From Massilia sp. Root133 (GTDB lineage: Bacteria; Pseudomonadota; Gammaproteobacteria; Burkholderiales; Burkholderiaceae_D), in the NCBI RefSeq assembly GCF_001426525.1, contig NZ_LMEW01000032.1, positions 187,370 through 251,369 on the forward strand: a DNA stretch of 64,000 nucleotides. Reading direction: 5' to 3'. How positions within the stretch are numbered: position 1 is the first letter of the stretch; every line of letters starts with the position of its first letter. Below the pieces are notes generated by a model. It saw nothing but the letters and a program-made list of their open reading frames with translations. It was not told where the DNA came from and did no database searches. Both the position numbers and the translations under genes were made by a program. Below are positions 1-8,318 of this stretch, in pieces.

Positions 1-466
1 ACGTCGGATCCGCGAGCCACGCGCGCTGGCCGCCGAGGATGTGGTTGACGACGCCGGACGAGGGCTGCAGCATCCAGTCGGCGATCAGGGTCATGACGGA
101 GATCGGCAGCACGAACGGCAGGAAGAACGTCCCCTGCAGCCAGCCCTGCACGCGCGTGAAACGGTCGACGAGCATCGCCATCAGCAGGCCGGCGGCGCAC
201 AGCGGGATCACCGTCAGCAGGGAAAAGTAGAACGTGTTGCCGACCGAATCCCAGAACGACGGGTCGTTCAGCAAGGTGTGGTAGTTGTCGAGGCCCACGA
301 AGGCGCTCGTGCGCGTCAGGCTGCTCTCCGTGAGGCTAAGCCAGAACGTCTGCAGCGCAGGCAGGAAGAAGAACAGGCCGAACGCCACGAGGAAAGGCGC
401 CAGCAGCAGCCAGGCCGGGAGCGTGTCGCGGCGGGCCGTGGCCATGGTGAGGTCGTCGCGTCGCAT
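1..466 (-). CDS. Sugar ABC transporter permease, MalF/UgpA type (partial, runs off the window)
   Basis: Inner-membrane subunit of a carbohydrate ABC importer. Only the first 155 residues are inside the window; the rest lies beyond base 1. A basic N-terminus (MRRDDLTMATARRD) is followed by a first hydrophobic span at about residues 18-38, then the 'GLDNYHTLLNDPSFWDS' type stretch that is typical after the first helix of MalF-like permeases, and at least two further hydrophobic spans. The ATG at 466 was chosen because GAGGA lies six bases ahead of it; a second ATG at 445 is possible. It starts ten bases after the binding-protein gene on the same strand, so the two are co-transcribed. The second permease of the pair and the ATPase are not in view here. 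Confidence 0.85.
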   Translation of the reverse strand, partial: MRRDDLTMATARRDTLPAWLLLAPFLVAFGLFFFLPALQTFWLSLTESSLTRTSAFVGLDNYHTLLNDPSFWDSVGNTFYFSLLTVIPLCAAGLLMAMLVDRFTRVQGWLQGTFFLPFVLPISVMTLIADWMLQPSSGVVNHILGGQRAWLADPT

Positions 467-475
467 GCGTGGTCC

Positions 476-1783
476 TCAATAGCGCGGCGGACGCTTGCGC
501 ACGAGGCGCGCCGCTTCCGTCTCGAACCGGTGCACGGCCTGCGCCGGCGTCAGGTAGCCGTACAGCGCGGCCGGCAGGAATTTCGACGCGATCGCTTCCA
601 GCGGCCCGGCCGCGCCCATGTACCAGCCGTCCGGATCGTATACGACGTCGTTCGCGACCTGCGCATACAGCGCATTCGGCATCAGGCTTTTCGCAGCGGC
701 CGATTCGGCGACGGGCTTGTACGCGGGAATGTGGCCGCCCTCCGCCCACCCCAGCGAATGCGTGCTGACATAGGCAATGAAGCGCATCACCGCCCTCACC
801 TTTTCCGGCGACGGCTCGTGGCCCGGGTTCGCGGGCAGCGCGAACGCGTGCGAATCGGCCCAGGTGGAGGCGTTCGCGTACATCTTCGGCAGCGGCACGA
901 TCCCGTACTCGAAGCCGAGCGTACCGGCCTTCGTCGCCCGCACGAGTTCCGGCACTTCCCACACGCCGTTCAGCATGAACGCGGCGCCGCCGCCCATGAA
1001 CTGGCTCGTCGACGCCGGGTAGTCGAGGCCCGACTGCGCATAGCCCTTCGTGAACCAGTCGCTGATGCGGGCCAGCGTCGCCGCGCCGGCCGGACCGTAC
1101 GTGAAGCGGCCGTTGGCGATGATCGTGACGTTCTGCTGCGCGAGCATGGCCAGCCACAGGCGCCAGATCGCGTAGGAGCTCTGGCTGCTTTCCATCGTCA
1201 GGCCGCGCTGGCCCGTGCGCTCGGTGGCGGTGCGGAAGGCGTCCGTCAGCGCGTCCACGCCGACGATCGGCTTCAGCCTGCCGTCCGCGTCGAGCAGGCC
1301 CGCCTTGCCCGCGAGCGTCTTGTTGTAGTACAGGACGAACGGGTGCACGTCGAGCGGAATCGCGTACGTGGCGCCCTGGTACTGCGCCTTGGCCCACTGG
1401 CGCGGCAGGTAGTCCTGGCCGCGCAGGCCGGCCGCCGCCAGCTCGGCGGGCGCGATCGGCCGCAGCACGCCGCCGCCGGCCAGGTTGACGATGCGCGACA
1501 GGTGGATGGTCGCGACGTCCGGCCCGGCGCCCACGACGGAGGCCGTGATCAGCTTCGTATAGAAAGGCTCACCCCATTTGAGGGTCGTGCTGACGACGCG
1601 CACGTCGCGCTGGCTGGCGTTGAAGTCGTCGACCAGCGCCCGCATGCGCGCGCCGTCGCCGCCCGAAAGCAGCGTCCACATCCTGACTTCGACCTGCGCC
1701 CGCGCGGGAGCGTCTACGCCCGCCAGCCCGAGGAACAGGGTCGCAACCAGCGCGGCGGCGCGCGGGAATCCGCGTCGCGCCAC
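476..1783 (-). CDS. Extracellular sugar-binding protein of an ABC importer
   Basis: Periplasmic substrate-binding protein of the family-1 type (435 aa, usual length). A signal peptide covers about residues 1-29, with the mature protein beginning near QVEVRMW. The fold signature 'WTLLSGGDGARMRALVDDF' and the later 'GPDVATIHLS' and 'GVWEVPELVRA' stretches match sugar-binding proteins that deliver mono- or oligosaccharides to MalF/MalG-type permeases. The start is a GTG at 1783, with AGGAG five bases upstream. The permease gene follows nine bases later, and GH2 and GH43 genes lie upstream on the same strand, which suggests a substrate derived from plant cell-wall polysaccharide. The actual sugar cannot be read from the sequence. 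Confidence 0.88.
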   Translation of the reverse strand: MARRGFPRAAALVATLFLGLAGVDAPARAQVEVRMWTLLSGGDGARMRALVDDFNASQRDVRVVSTTLKWGEPFYTKLITASVVGAGPDVATIHLSRIVNLAGGGVLRPIAPAELAAAGLRGQDYLPRQWAKAQYQGATYAIPLDVHPFVLYYNKTLAGKAGLLDADGRLKPIVGVDALTDAFRTATERTGQRGLTMESSQSSYAIWRLWLAMLAQQNVTIIANGRFTYGPAGAATLARISDWFTKGYAQSGLDYPASTSQFMGGGAAFMLNGVWEVPELVRATKAGTLGFEYGIVPLPKMYANASTWADSHAFALPANPGHEPSPEKVRAVMRFIAYVSTHSLGWAEGGHIPAYKPVAESAAAKSLMPNALYAQVANDVVYDPDGWYMGAAGPLEAIASKFLPAALYGYLTPAQAVHRFETEAARLVRKRPPRY

Positions 1784-1834
1784 GTTGTCTCCTGATTGTG
1801 TTTCCTTCTTGTCCGTTGTGGCGCGCGGCTGAAT

Positions 1835-3844
1835 TTACGCGACTTTACGCCGTGCGCGCGCCCCGGGACCGCCACGCCCGCGGCGTTCGAAGCCCGGAGG
1901 ACCCGCGGACGGACCTGGCTCGGTCGGCGGGATGTCCGGCGCGTCGACCTGCGGCGACTGGCGCTCTCCCGGATAGGCTAGCACTTCTGCGGTTTCTCCG
2001 ACGCGCGTCCACTCGACAGGGAAATCGGGCCCCCGCCGCGCGCGCCAGCGCTGGCTGTGGCCGAGGGGATCCAGCACCCAGTCCTGCAGGTGCGCCTGCG
2101 GTCCGCGCGTGGCCTGCGCGAGCGCTTCGATGGGCGCCTTCGGCACGCGGTCTTCCGTCAGCAGGCCGTTCTTTTCGAGGAACGTGTCCGTCAGCTGCGT
2201 GTAGCAGAAGCCGGACAGCGGCCGGCACCGGTGCACGGCCGACATCAGCTGCTGGTAACGGAGCAGCAGTTCCTTGCTGTCCTTCGCCACCGAATAGCCC
2301 CAGCCGGACTCCTCGCCGGGTTTCGACATGGCAATGCCACCGAACTCGGACAGGAACAGCGGCCGGCCCAGGCCCGTAAAACCGTCGATGACGAGGCGGC
2401 GCCGGTCCGGCTGCACGTGCTCCAGCGTGTAGGCGACGGCGTCGCGGGTGCCGTAGCGCTCCAGCAGCACCGTCGGGTCCTGCTCGTAGTCGTGCACGCA
2501 CACGAGGTCGCCGCAGGGCATCTCCCAGCCGTCGTTGCCGACGACGGGCCGCGTGCCGTCCAGCGCGCGCGTCATGTGGTACAGGGCGCGCACGAAATCG
2601 ACCTGGCGCCGGTCGTTCATCAGTTCCGGCACGCCCCACGATTCATTGGTCGGCACCCACGCGACGATGCACGGGTGCGAGATGTCGCGTTCGACGAGTT
2701 CCTTCCACTCCTCCATCACGCCGTGGACCGTCGCGCTGGAAAAGCCGTAGGCGGACGGCATCTCGCCCCACACGCACAGGCCCAGCACGTCGCACCAGTA
2801 CAGCCAGCGCGGGTCTTCCGACTTCTGGTGCTTGCGCACGCCGTTGAAGCCGAGGCGCTTGATGAGCAGGACGTCGTGACGCAGCTGGTCGCTCGACGCG
2901 ACCATCAAACTGTCCGGCCAGTAGCCCTGGTCGAGCACCATGCGCAGGAAGTAAGGGCGGCTGTTCAGCACGAAGCGGTCGCCTTCCACGCTCACCGTGC
3001 GCAGCGCCGTATAGCTTTGCACGCTGTCGATCAGGTTGCCCTCGGCCGAGCGGATCTCGATCTCGGCGTCGATCAGCTGCGGGCTCTCGGGGCTCCACAT
3101 CCACAGGCCGCGCGCGTCGTCGATGCCGGGATCGGGCAGCTGGAAGATACGGGACAGGCGCGGCCCGGTCAGCAGGCAGCGGTCGGCCACGAGCAGCCGG
3201 CCGGCCAGCTTAAGCGTCACGTTGGCCATGCCGCCTTCCGGCACGTGGGCGATGTCGGCGTCCAGGCGGATCTGCCAGCGGGCGACGTCGGCCGTCCAGC
3301 GCAGCTGCGCGACGTGGGCGCGCGGCACCTTTTCGATCCAGACCGTGCGCCAGATGCCGCTCGTGCGCGGGTACCAGATCTTGTGCGGTTCCGGCTCCCA
3401 GTCCATCTTCCCGCGCGGCTTGTGCATGTCCTGCGGGTCGTCCTCGGCCTGCACGGCGATCTCGAGGATCGAGCCGTCCAGGTGGCGCGTGACGTCGAGG
3501 GAGAACGGGCTGTGGCCGCCCCGGTGCTCGACGGCGAAGCGCCCGTTGATCCAGACGCGGGCCCGGTAATTGACGGCACCGAAGTGCAGGATCAGCCGCT
3601 CCTCCGGTCCCGGCAGCAGCGCGGGGTCGAGCGAAATCTGGCGCTTGTACCACACGCGCCGGCGGTAGCCGCGGTCGTGCACGCCGCTGGCGCGCGCTTC
3701 GGGCGGATACGGGACGACGATCGTGCGGTCGAACGGTACGTCGGCCGGATCGACGTAGAGGGTCGAGTCGTCGAACATGGCCTGCCAGGGGCCGTCGAGG
3801 CTGCGCCAGGCGGCGCGCCGCAATTGTGGGCGGGGATATTCCAC
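1835..3844 (-). CDS. Glycoside hydrolase family 2 protein (beta-galactosidase/glucuronidase-like)
   Basis: Retaining exo-glycosidase of the GH2 fold, 669 aa. The N-terminal jelly-roll sugar-binding domain begins with 'PRPQLRRAAWRSLDGPW', an immunoglobulin-like domain follows, and the TIM barrel fills the second half. The acid/base Glu is E401 in 'WVPTNESWG' and the nucleophile is E500 in 'FLSEFGG'. No signal peptide is visible, so it probably acts in the cytoplasm. The start was moved to a GTG at 3844 because AAGGAG stands seven bases ahead of it; an in-frame ATG 20 codons upstream has no such site. The C-terminus carries a Pro/Gly/Arg-rich tail of low complexity. It lies between a GH43 gene and an ABC binding protein on the same strand. 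Substrate (galactoside, glucuronide, mannoside) is undetermined. Confidence 0.9.
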   Translation of the reverse strand: MEYPRPQLRRAAWRSLDGPWQAMFDDSTLYVDPADVPFDRTIVVPYPPEARASGVHDRGYRRRVWYKRQISLDPALLPGPEERLILHFGAVNYRARVWINGRFAVEHRGGHSPFSLDVTRHLDGSILEIAVQAEDDPQDMHKPRGKMDWEPEPHKIWYPRTSGIWRTVWIEKVPRAHVAQLRWTADVARWQIRLDADIAHVPEGGMANVTLKLAGRLLVADRCLLTGPRLSRIFQLPDPGIDDARGLWMWSPESPQLIDAEIEIRSAEGNLIDSVQSYTALRTVSVEGDRFVLNSRPYFLRMVLDQGYWPDSLMVASSDQLRHDVLLIKRLGFNGVRKHQKSEDPRWLYWCDVLGLCVWGEMPSAYGFSSATVHGVMEEWKELVERDISHPCIVAWVPTNESWGVPELMNDRRQVDFVRALYHMTRALDGTRPVVGNDGWEMPCGDLVCVHDYEQDPTVLLERYGTRDAVAYTLEHVQPDRRRLVIDGFTGLGRPLFLSEFGGIAMSKPGEESGWGYSVAKDSKELLLRYQQLMSAVHRCRPLSGFCYTQLTDTFLEKNGLLTEDRVPKAPIEALAQATRGPQAHLQDWVLDPLGHSQRWRARRGPDFPVEWTRVGETAEVLAYPGERQSPQVDAPDIPPTEPGPSAGPPGFERRGRGGPGARARRKVA

Positions 3845-3947
3845 GTTTGCGCTCCTTGGTTCTTCTGTACGGCCTACTCTAGGAGCCGTGACTGCCGCTG
3901 GCAAGCCCTTTCACCAGCGGTTACAAAGCGATACTCACGGCGTCGCA

Positions 3948-5768
3948 TCAACGAGACAGGCGGGACACGGTCACGCGTTCGAACACCGCGCGGTAGCCGG
4001 CGCCGCCCATCGCCACCAGGCCCAGCCGCGCCTGCGGTCCGAGGCGATGCGTCCACGTGCCGCCCCCGACCCAGGTCTTGCCGTCCCGGCTCGAATACCC
4101 CGTATAACGTTCATCCCCCCCGCCCCGGTGGACATCGAGCCGCAGCCATGTCGTCGTCCCCGGCGTGCCGGCGACCGTGTTGCCGTAGCGTGGATAAGCG
4201 GCCGGCACGGGAGACAGCTCTTTCGCGAACTCGACCTGGTGAAGGCCGCCGTGCGCCATCTCGACGAGCTTGACGTAGTTGTCGTCGTCGCGCATCACCA
4301 CCAGGCCCGCCTGCACGGCCGTCTTGCAGCAGCCGTCCGGCACGTCCAGTTTTACGACCGCCTCGATGCGGTAGTCGCCGTCCGGCAGCGCCGCCTGCAG
4401 TACGCTGGCCGTGTTCGTGTCCACATGCAAGTCGGTCGCGGCCGTCGTGACCGTCAGTCCCTGGGGACCCGTCGACCAGGCGTCGCCCGCCGGCGGGCGC
4501 TGCCACGTCCACCGCTCGTCCAGCTTCGCGCCGGTGAAGGTGTCCGTCTTCGCGCCGGTGAAGGTGTCCGTCCACACGGAACTCGCGTTCTCCGCGGGCG
4601 CCGGCGCGAGCGTCAAGGCGCGCGGACGCGTACCGGCGACCGTGGCCGGCGCGGGCCGGGGTTCGTCGCTGGGCGCGCCGCGCGCGACGGGCCAGCCGTC
4701 GACCCAGTCGATACGGTCGAGCAGCGCGAGGCGCCGCGTCAGCTTGTCGCGCGCGCTGAAGAACGGCTCGTTCACGTCGATGCCGTGGTAGATCGTCCAC
4801 CACTGCCCGCCCGCGTCGGGAAAGACCGTGTTGTGGCCCACGCCGACCCAGCGGTTACCGTTCTGGAACAGGACGGGCGTGCCGCCTGCGCGGGGGGCGG
4901 CGAGGTCCTGGCCCAGCCGGTCGACGAACGGCCCGGCCGGCGTGCGCGCCCGGCCCGCGTAGACGGCATAGCCGGTCAGCGGGCCGTTGCAGCAATCCGT
5001 CGTGGAGCCGAACAGATACCACCAGCCCCCGTGCCTGACGACCTCCGCGCCTTCGTAGCGCCACGCGGCGCCCACCTTGCGCGGCGTGCCCTCGGCCTGC
5101 AGGCCGTCGAATCGCAGCGGCTGCACGTACACGCCGCCGCCGTAACTGCCGTAATAGATCCATTTGCGGTTGCCGTCCTCGACGACCTTCGGATCGAACG
5201 TCCACTGGAAGTCGCAGCCGGGGCCCGCGCGCCGCGGCGGCACCACCGGTTGCGCCGCCGGCACCCACGGGCCGGCCGGGCTGTCCGCCATCGCGACGCC
5301 GATGGCGCTGTCCTTGTCGCAGCCGGCTTCCGGGCTGTGCGCGTCGGCCACGTCCGTCACGGTGAAGTACAGGTAGTAGTGGCCGTTGAGGAAGGCCGGT
5401 TCCGGCGCCCACAGGCCGGACGTGGGCGCCGCCAGCCCGGCCGGGCGGTCGGCGAACGCGTCGCCCACGTAGTTCCACGTCACCAGGTCCGTCGAGCGGT
5501 AGATGGCGATCATGTGGAAGTGCCAGTCGCCCTTCTCGCCGTCCAGCGGGCGCTCGTTCTTGCTGACGGGGTCGCTCGTGCAATACAGGTACCATGTGGG
5601 CGTCTTCGCGCGCGGGTCGCGCAGCACGGCCGGGTCGGCGCAATTCTGGGCGGGTTCGCCGTTCGCCAGGTGGACGGGGAGCGGATTGCGATAGGTGGCG
5701 GCGGGCGTCGCCCATGCGGGTGCGGCGAGTACGACTGCCAGTGCGCCGAGATACGGTAGCGATCCCAT
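3948..5768 (-). CDS. Secreted glycoside hydrolase family 43 protein with C-terminal beta-sandwich domain
   Basis: Inverting arabinosidase/xylosidase-type enzyme, 606 aa. Signal peptide at residues 1-20 (cut near PAWA). The five-bladed propeller shows the expected acidic residues: D45 in 'CADPAVLRD' as likely general base, D192 in 'FDPKVVEDG' as pKa modulator, and E239 in 'RYEGAEVV' as likely general acid. After about residue 390 comes a linker and then a concanavalin-like beta-sandwich (about 420-606). The linker contains a perfect 24-base tandem duplication (4525-4572) repeating TDTFTGAK. The ATG at 5768 has GGAGG upstream; the open frame extends 22 codons further but without a start signal. 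Neighbouring GH2 and sugar ABC genes support hemicellulose or arabinan side-chain degradation. Exact substrate unknown. Confidence 0.88.
   Translation of the reverse strand: MGSLPYLGALAVVLAAPAWATPAATYRNPLPVHLANGEPAQNCADPAVLRDPRAKTPTWYLYCTSDPVSKNERPLDGEKGDWHFHMIAIYRSTDLVTWNYVGDAFADRPAGLAAPTSGLWAPEPAFLNGHYYLYFTVTDVADAHSPEAGCDKDSAIGVAMADSPAGPWVPAAQPVVPPRRAGPGCDFQWTFDPKVVEDGNRKWIYYGSYGGGVYVQPLRFDGLQAEGTPRKVGAAWRYEGAEVVRHGGWWYLFGSTTDCCNGPLTGYAVYAGRARTPAGPFVDRLGQDLAAPRAGGTPVLFQNGNRWVGVGHNTVFPDAGGQWWTIYHGIDVNEPFFSARDKLTRRLALLDRIDWVDGWPVARGAPSDEPRPAPATVAGTRPRALTLAPAPAENASSVWTDTFTGAKTDTFTGAKLDERWTWQRPPAGDAWSTGPQGLTVTTAATDLHVDTNTASVLQAALPDGDYRIEAVVKLDVPDGCCKTAVQAGLVVMRDDDNYVKLVEMAHGGLHQVEFAKELSPVPAAYPRYGNTVAGTPGTTTWLRLDVHRGGGDERYTGYSSRDGKTWVGGGTWTHRLGPQARLGLVAMGGAGYRAVFERVTVSRLSR
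4525..4572. repeat. Perfect 24-bp tandem duplication inside the GH43 gene
   Basis: Two identical 24-base units, 4525-4548 and 4549-4572, lie head to tail. Being a multiple of three, the duplication keeps the frame and repeats eight residues (TDTFTGAK) in the linker before the C-terminal domain. The two copies have no differences, which suggests a recent slippage event. Confidence 0.95.
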
Positions 5769-5993
5769 CGTCCCTCCCTGATTTTTGCCGCAGAGCTTAC
5801 CCCAAGCGGCCCGGGCGGGATGCACGGTTGGCACGCCTATCGTTGTTCATATGCCCAGCCTGTTGCCGGATTATGAACAGCCCCGTCGCATCGCGCCAAC
5901 TGGAACGGCCCGGGCCAGGCATTGCGCGACACGCTCTGGTATCATGACGATTGTTTCCGCTTCGAGATCCACACGTTGACGCACCACACTTGG

Positions 5994-6515
5994 ATGTCCA
6001 CCGGCCTGCTGTTTGCGGCTCTGCTGAGCGCCGGCGCGGCGGACGCGAAGGACGCGACCCTGCGCCCCTGGCCCGCGGGCCAGCCGACGCCAGCCCTGCA
6101 GTTGACGGGCCTGGACGGCCAGCCGTGGGACGTGACAAGCCTGCGCGGCAAGGTCGTCGTCGTGAATTTCTGGGCCAGCTGGTGCGGCCCGTGCGTGGAC
6201 GAGCTGCCGGTATTGAAGGGCCTGGCGGGCCGCGACGGCGTCGCGGTCGTGGGCGTGAACTACAAGGAACCGCTCGATACGATCGAACGTTTCACGCAGG
6301 ACCACCCGCTCGGCTATCCCGTCCTGCGCGACCGTACGGGCGATGCCTTCAAGCGCTGGACGCCGGGCGTGATGCCGACGACGATCCTCGTGGACCGCAC
6401 GGGTCGCGCGCGCTGGCGCACGGTCGGCGAGATTCCGCCGGACGACACGAAGCTGCGCGCCGCCATCGACGCGCTGCTGGCGGAACCGCAACATCGAACA
6501 CACAACCAAAAATAG
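5994..6515 (+). CDS. TlpA/ResA-type thioredoxin-like protein
   Basis: Periplasmic thiol-disulfide oxidoreductase, 173 aa from the ATG at 5994. An N-terminal hydrophobic segment (residues 4-16, ending near GAADAKDA) acts as signal peptide or anchor. The redox motif is W63-C64-G65-P66-C67, preceded by 'GKVVVVNFWAS' and followed by the cis-Pro loop 'GVMPTTILVD', both standard for TlpA/ResA. The start is uncertain: a TTG at 5976 in the same frame is an alternative and neither has a strong ribosome binding site. Nine bases separate it from the transglutaminase gene, with merT and merP behind, so it likely heads a four-gene operon. Its probable job is keeping cysteines reduced, perhaps those of the MerT/MerP-like proteins downstream; that link is inference. 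Confidence 0.88.
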   Translation: MSTGLLFAALLSAGAADAKDATLRPWPAGQPTPALQLTGLDGQPWDVTSLRGKVVVVNFWASWCGPCVDELPVLKGLAGRDGVAVVGVNYKEPLDTIERFTQDHPLGYPVLRDRTGDAFKRWTPGVMPTTILVDRTGRARWRTVGEIPPDDTKLRAAIDALLAEPQHRTHNQK

Positions 6516-6524
6516 GGAAAAGCC

Positions 6525-7643
6525 ATGCAAGACACCAAACCGTCCACCGCCCGCCGTGCGCTGCTGAAAGCGGCCGGCGGCCTCGCGCTCGCCACCACCC
6601 TGCCCCGCGCCGTGCTGGCGGCGGACGCGCAGGAACGCCATTTCGACCCGCGTCCGGGCGACTGGAAGGGCTACGAGGTGGTGACGAAGGTGGCCCTGCA
6701 GCGCGCCGCCGGTCCGTCGACCGTGTGGATCCCGCTGCCGGCCATCGACACGGAATGGCAGCGCAGCCTGTCGAACAACTGGTCCGGCAACGCGAAGAAG
6801 ACGCACGTCGAAACCGACCCGCGCTACGGCGCGCGCTTCCTCGTCGCCGAATTCGATGGCAGCGCGCCGCCGATGCTGGAAGTCGTGTCGCGCATCCAGA
6901 CCCGTGACCGCGCCGAGAACTGGAAGACCCGCACCCCGGGTACGGAAGCCGCCGAAGACCTGCGCGTGTGGCTGCAGCCGACCGACCTGATGCCGCTCGA
7001 CGGCATCGTCAAGAAAACCTCGCTGACGATCACCAGGGGCGCGCGCACGGATGAGGAAAAGGTCCAGCGCATCTACGACTGGATCGTGCTGAACACGTTC
7101 CGCGAGCCGAAAGTGAAAGGCTGCGGCACGGGCGACATCAAGACGATGCTGGAAACGGGCAACTTCGGCGGCAAGTGCGCCGACCTGAACGGCCTGTTCG
7201 TGGGCCTGTGCCGAGCCTCGGGCGTGCCGGCGCGCGACGTCTATGGCATCCGCATCGCGCCGAGCGCCTTCGGCTACAAGGAACTGGGCGGCAAGCCCGC
7301 GGCCCTGCAAGGCGCCCAGCACTGCCGCGCCGAGGTTTACCTGAAGCAGCACGGCTGGGTCGCGATGGATCCGGCCGACGTGGCCAAGGTCATGCGCCAG
7401 GAAACCGCGGACTGGATCAAGGACCCGGACAACCCCGTCGTCGCGCCCGTCAAGCGCGCGCTGTTCGGCGGCTGGGAAGGCAACTGGATGGGCTATAACT
7501 TTGCCCACGACGTGCGCCTGCCGGGCTCCGTCGCCGGCAAGGTCGGCTTCCTGATGTACCCGCAGGCGCAGAGCGGCGGCGAAGCGTACGACTCGCTCGC
7601 GCCGGACACGTTCAAGTACACCATCACGTCGCGCGCCATCTGA
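6525..7643 (+). CDS. Tat-exported transglutaminase-like cysteine protease family protein
   Basis: Protein of 372 aa with a twin-arginine signal ('TARRALLKAAGG' then a hydrophobic stretch ending near VLAADA). The core matches the transglutaminase-like domain (papain fold): catalytic C218 in 'GGKCADLNG', H266 in 'AQHCRAEV' and D282 in 'WVAMDPAD'. The preceding 'VQRIYDWIVLNTF' helix is usual for this family. These domains may cleave or cross-link amide bonds; no specific substrate can be named. The Tat signal implies export in folded form. It sits between tlpA-like and merT genes with gaps under ten bases, which makes co-translation likely. AGGG lies ten bases ahead of the ATG. Confidence 0.85.
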   Translation: MQDTKPSTARRALLKAAGGLALATTLPRAVLAADAQERHFDPRPGDWKGYEVVTKVALQRAAGPSTVWIPLPAIDTEWQRSLSNNWSGNAKKTHVETDPRYGARFLVAEFDGSAPPMLEVVSRIQTRDRAENWKTRTPGTEAAEDLRVWLQPTDLMPLDGIVKKTSLTITRGARTDEEKVQRIYDWIVLNTFREPKVKGCGTGDIKTMLETGNFGGKCADLNGLFVGLCRASGVPARDVYGIRIAPSAFGYKELGGKPAALQGAQHCRAEVYLKQHGWVAMDPADVAKVMRQETADWIKDPDNPVVAPVKRALFGGWEGNWMGYNFAHDVRLPGSVAGKVGFLMYPQAQSGGEAYDSLAPDTFKYTITSRAI

Positions 7644-7648
7644 CCGAC

Positions 7649-8023
7649 ATGTCCACGCTCGCCCGCCAATCCGTCGACGGTACCGAACGCAAGGCCGGCC
7701 GCCTCATCGCGCTCGGCATGCTCGCGGCGCTGCTCGCCTCCACGTGCTGCGTGCTGCCGCTCGCGCTCGTGCTGATCGGCGTGACGGGCGCGTGGATGGT
7801 CAATCTGCAGGCGCTGAAACCCGTGACGCCGTATGCCATCGCCCTTACCGTGGGTGCGCTGGCGTGGGCCGGCTGGCTCGTGTTCCGCCCGGCGCGCGTG
7901 TGCGACCTGGAGAGCGGCGACTGCGCCACCACGCGGCCGCTGATGCGCCGCGTGTTCATCGCCTGCGCGCTGTTCGTCGCGCTGTTGCTGGGCTTTCCGC
8001 TGATCGCCCCGCTGTTTTATTGA
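7649..8023 (+). CDS. merT: MerT-like mercuric (heavy-metal) transport protein
   Basis: Small inner-membrane protein, 124 aa, with three predicted transmembrane segments (about 17-40, 46-78 split by a short turn, and 101-122). The paired cysteines C33-C34 ('STCCVLPL') in the first helix and a second pair C85/C92 in the cytoplasmic loop match MerT, which takes Hg(II) from MerP and passes it into the cell. It starts five bases after the transglutaminase gene and is followed by merP. No merR or merA is present in the window, so the usual mercury resistance operon is missing. Import of another thiophilic metal such as copper cannot be excluded. Confidence 0.85.
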   Translation: MSTLARQSVDGTERKAGRLIALGMLAALLASTCCVLPLALVLIGVTGAWMVNLQALKPVTPYAIALTVGALAWAGWLVFRPARVCDLESGDCATTRPLMRRVFIACALFVALLLGFPLIAPLFY

Positions 8024-8033
8024 GGAGAGCACC

Positions 8034-8318
8034 ATGAATTTCACCCGTACCCTCGCCGTCGCCGCCCTCTTCATCGCGGCGCCGGCCTTCGCCAAGCAGC
8101 AGACCGTGTCGCTGAACGTCCCGACGATGGACTGCGCCACCTGCCCCATCACCATCAAGACGGCATTGTCGAAGGTGCCGGGCGTGTCGAAAGTGAAGGT
8201 CAGCTACGAGAAGCGCGAAGCCGTCATCGTCTACGACGACGCCCAGACCACCGTCGCCGACCTGAAAAAGGCGACGGAAGACGTGGGTTATCCGGCGATG
8301 CTCAAGACGTCGAAGTGA
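8034..8318 (+). CDS. merP: MerP-like periplasmic metal-binding protein
   Basis: Protein of 94 aa: signal peptide at residues 1-20 (cut after AFA), then a single heavy-metal-associated (HMA) domain. The metal site is M32-D33-C34-A35-T36-C37, close to the GMTCxxC of MerP and copper chaperones, followed by the 'VSKVKVSYEKREAVIVYDD' beta-strand pair normal for this fold (regions at about residues 51-70). GAGGAG precedes the ATG. In known systems MerP hands the metal to MerT, which is encoded directly upstream. The 3' end overlaps the end of the convergent MFS gene by 17 bases. Confidence 0.9.
   Translation: MNFTRTLAVAALFIAAPAFAKQQTVSLNVPTMDCATCPITIKTALSKVPGVSKVKVSYEKREAVIVYDDAQTTVADLKKATEDVGYPAMLKTSK

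Noticed and set aside
41-1795. Long plus-strand frame over the ABC binding protein
   Set aside because: Arg- and Gln-rich shadow; the minus-strand protein has a signal peptide and clear family motifs.
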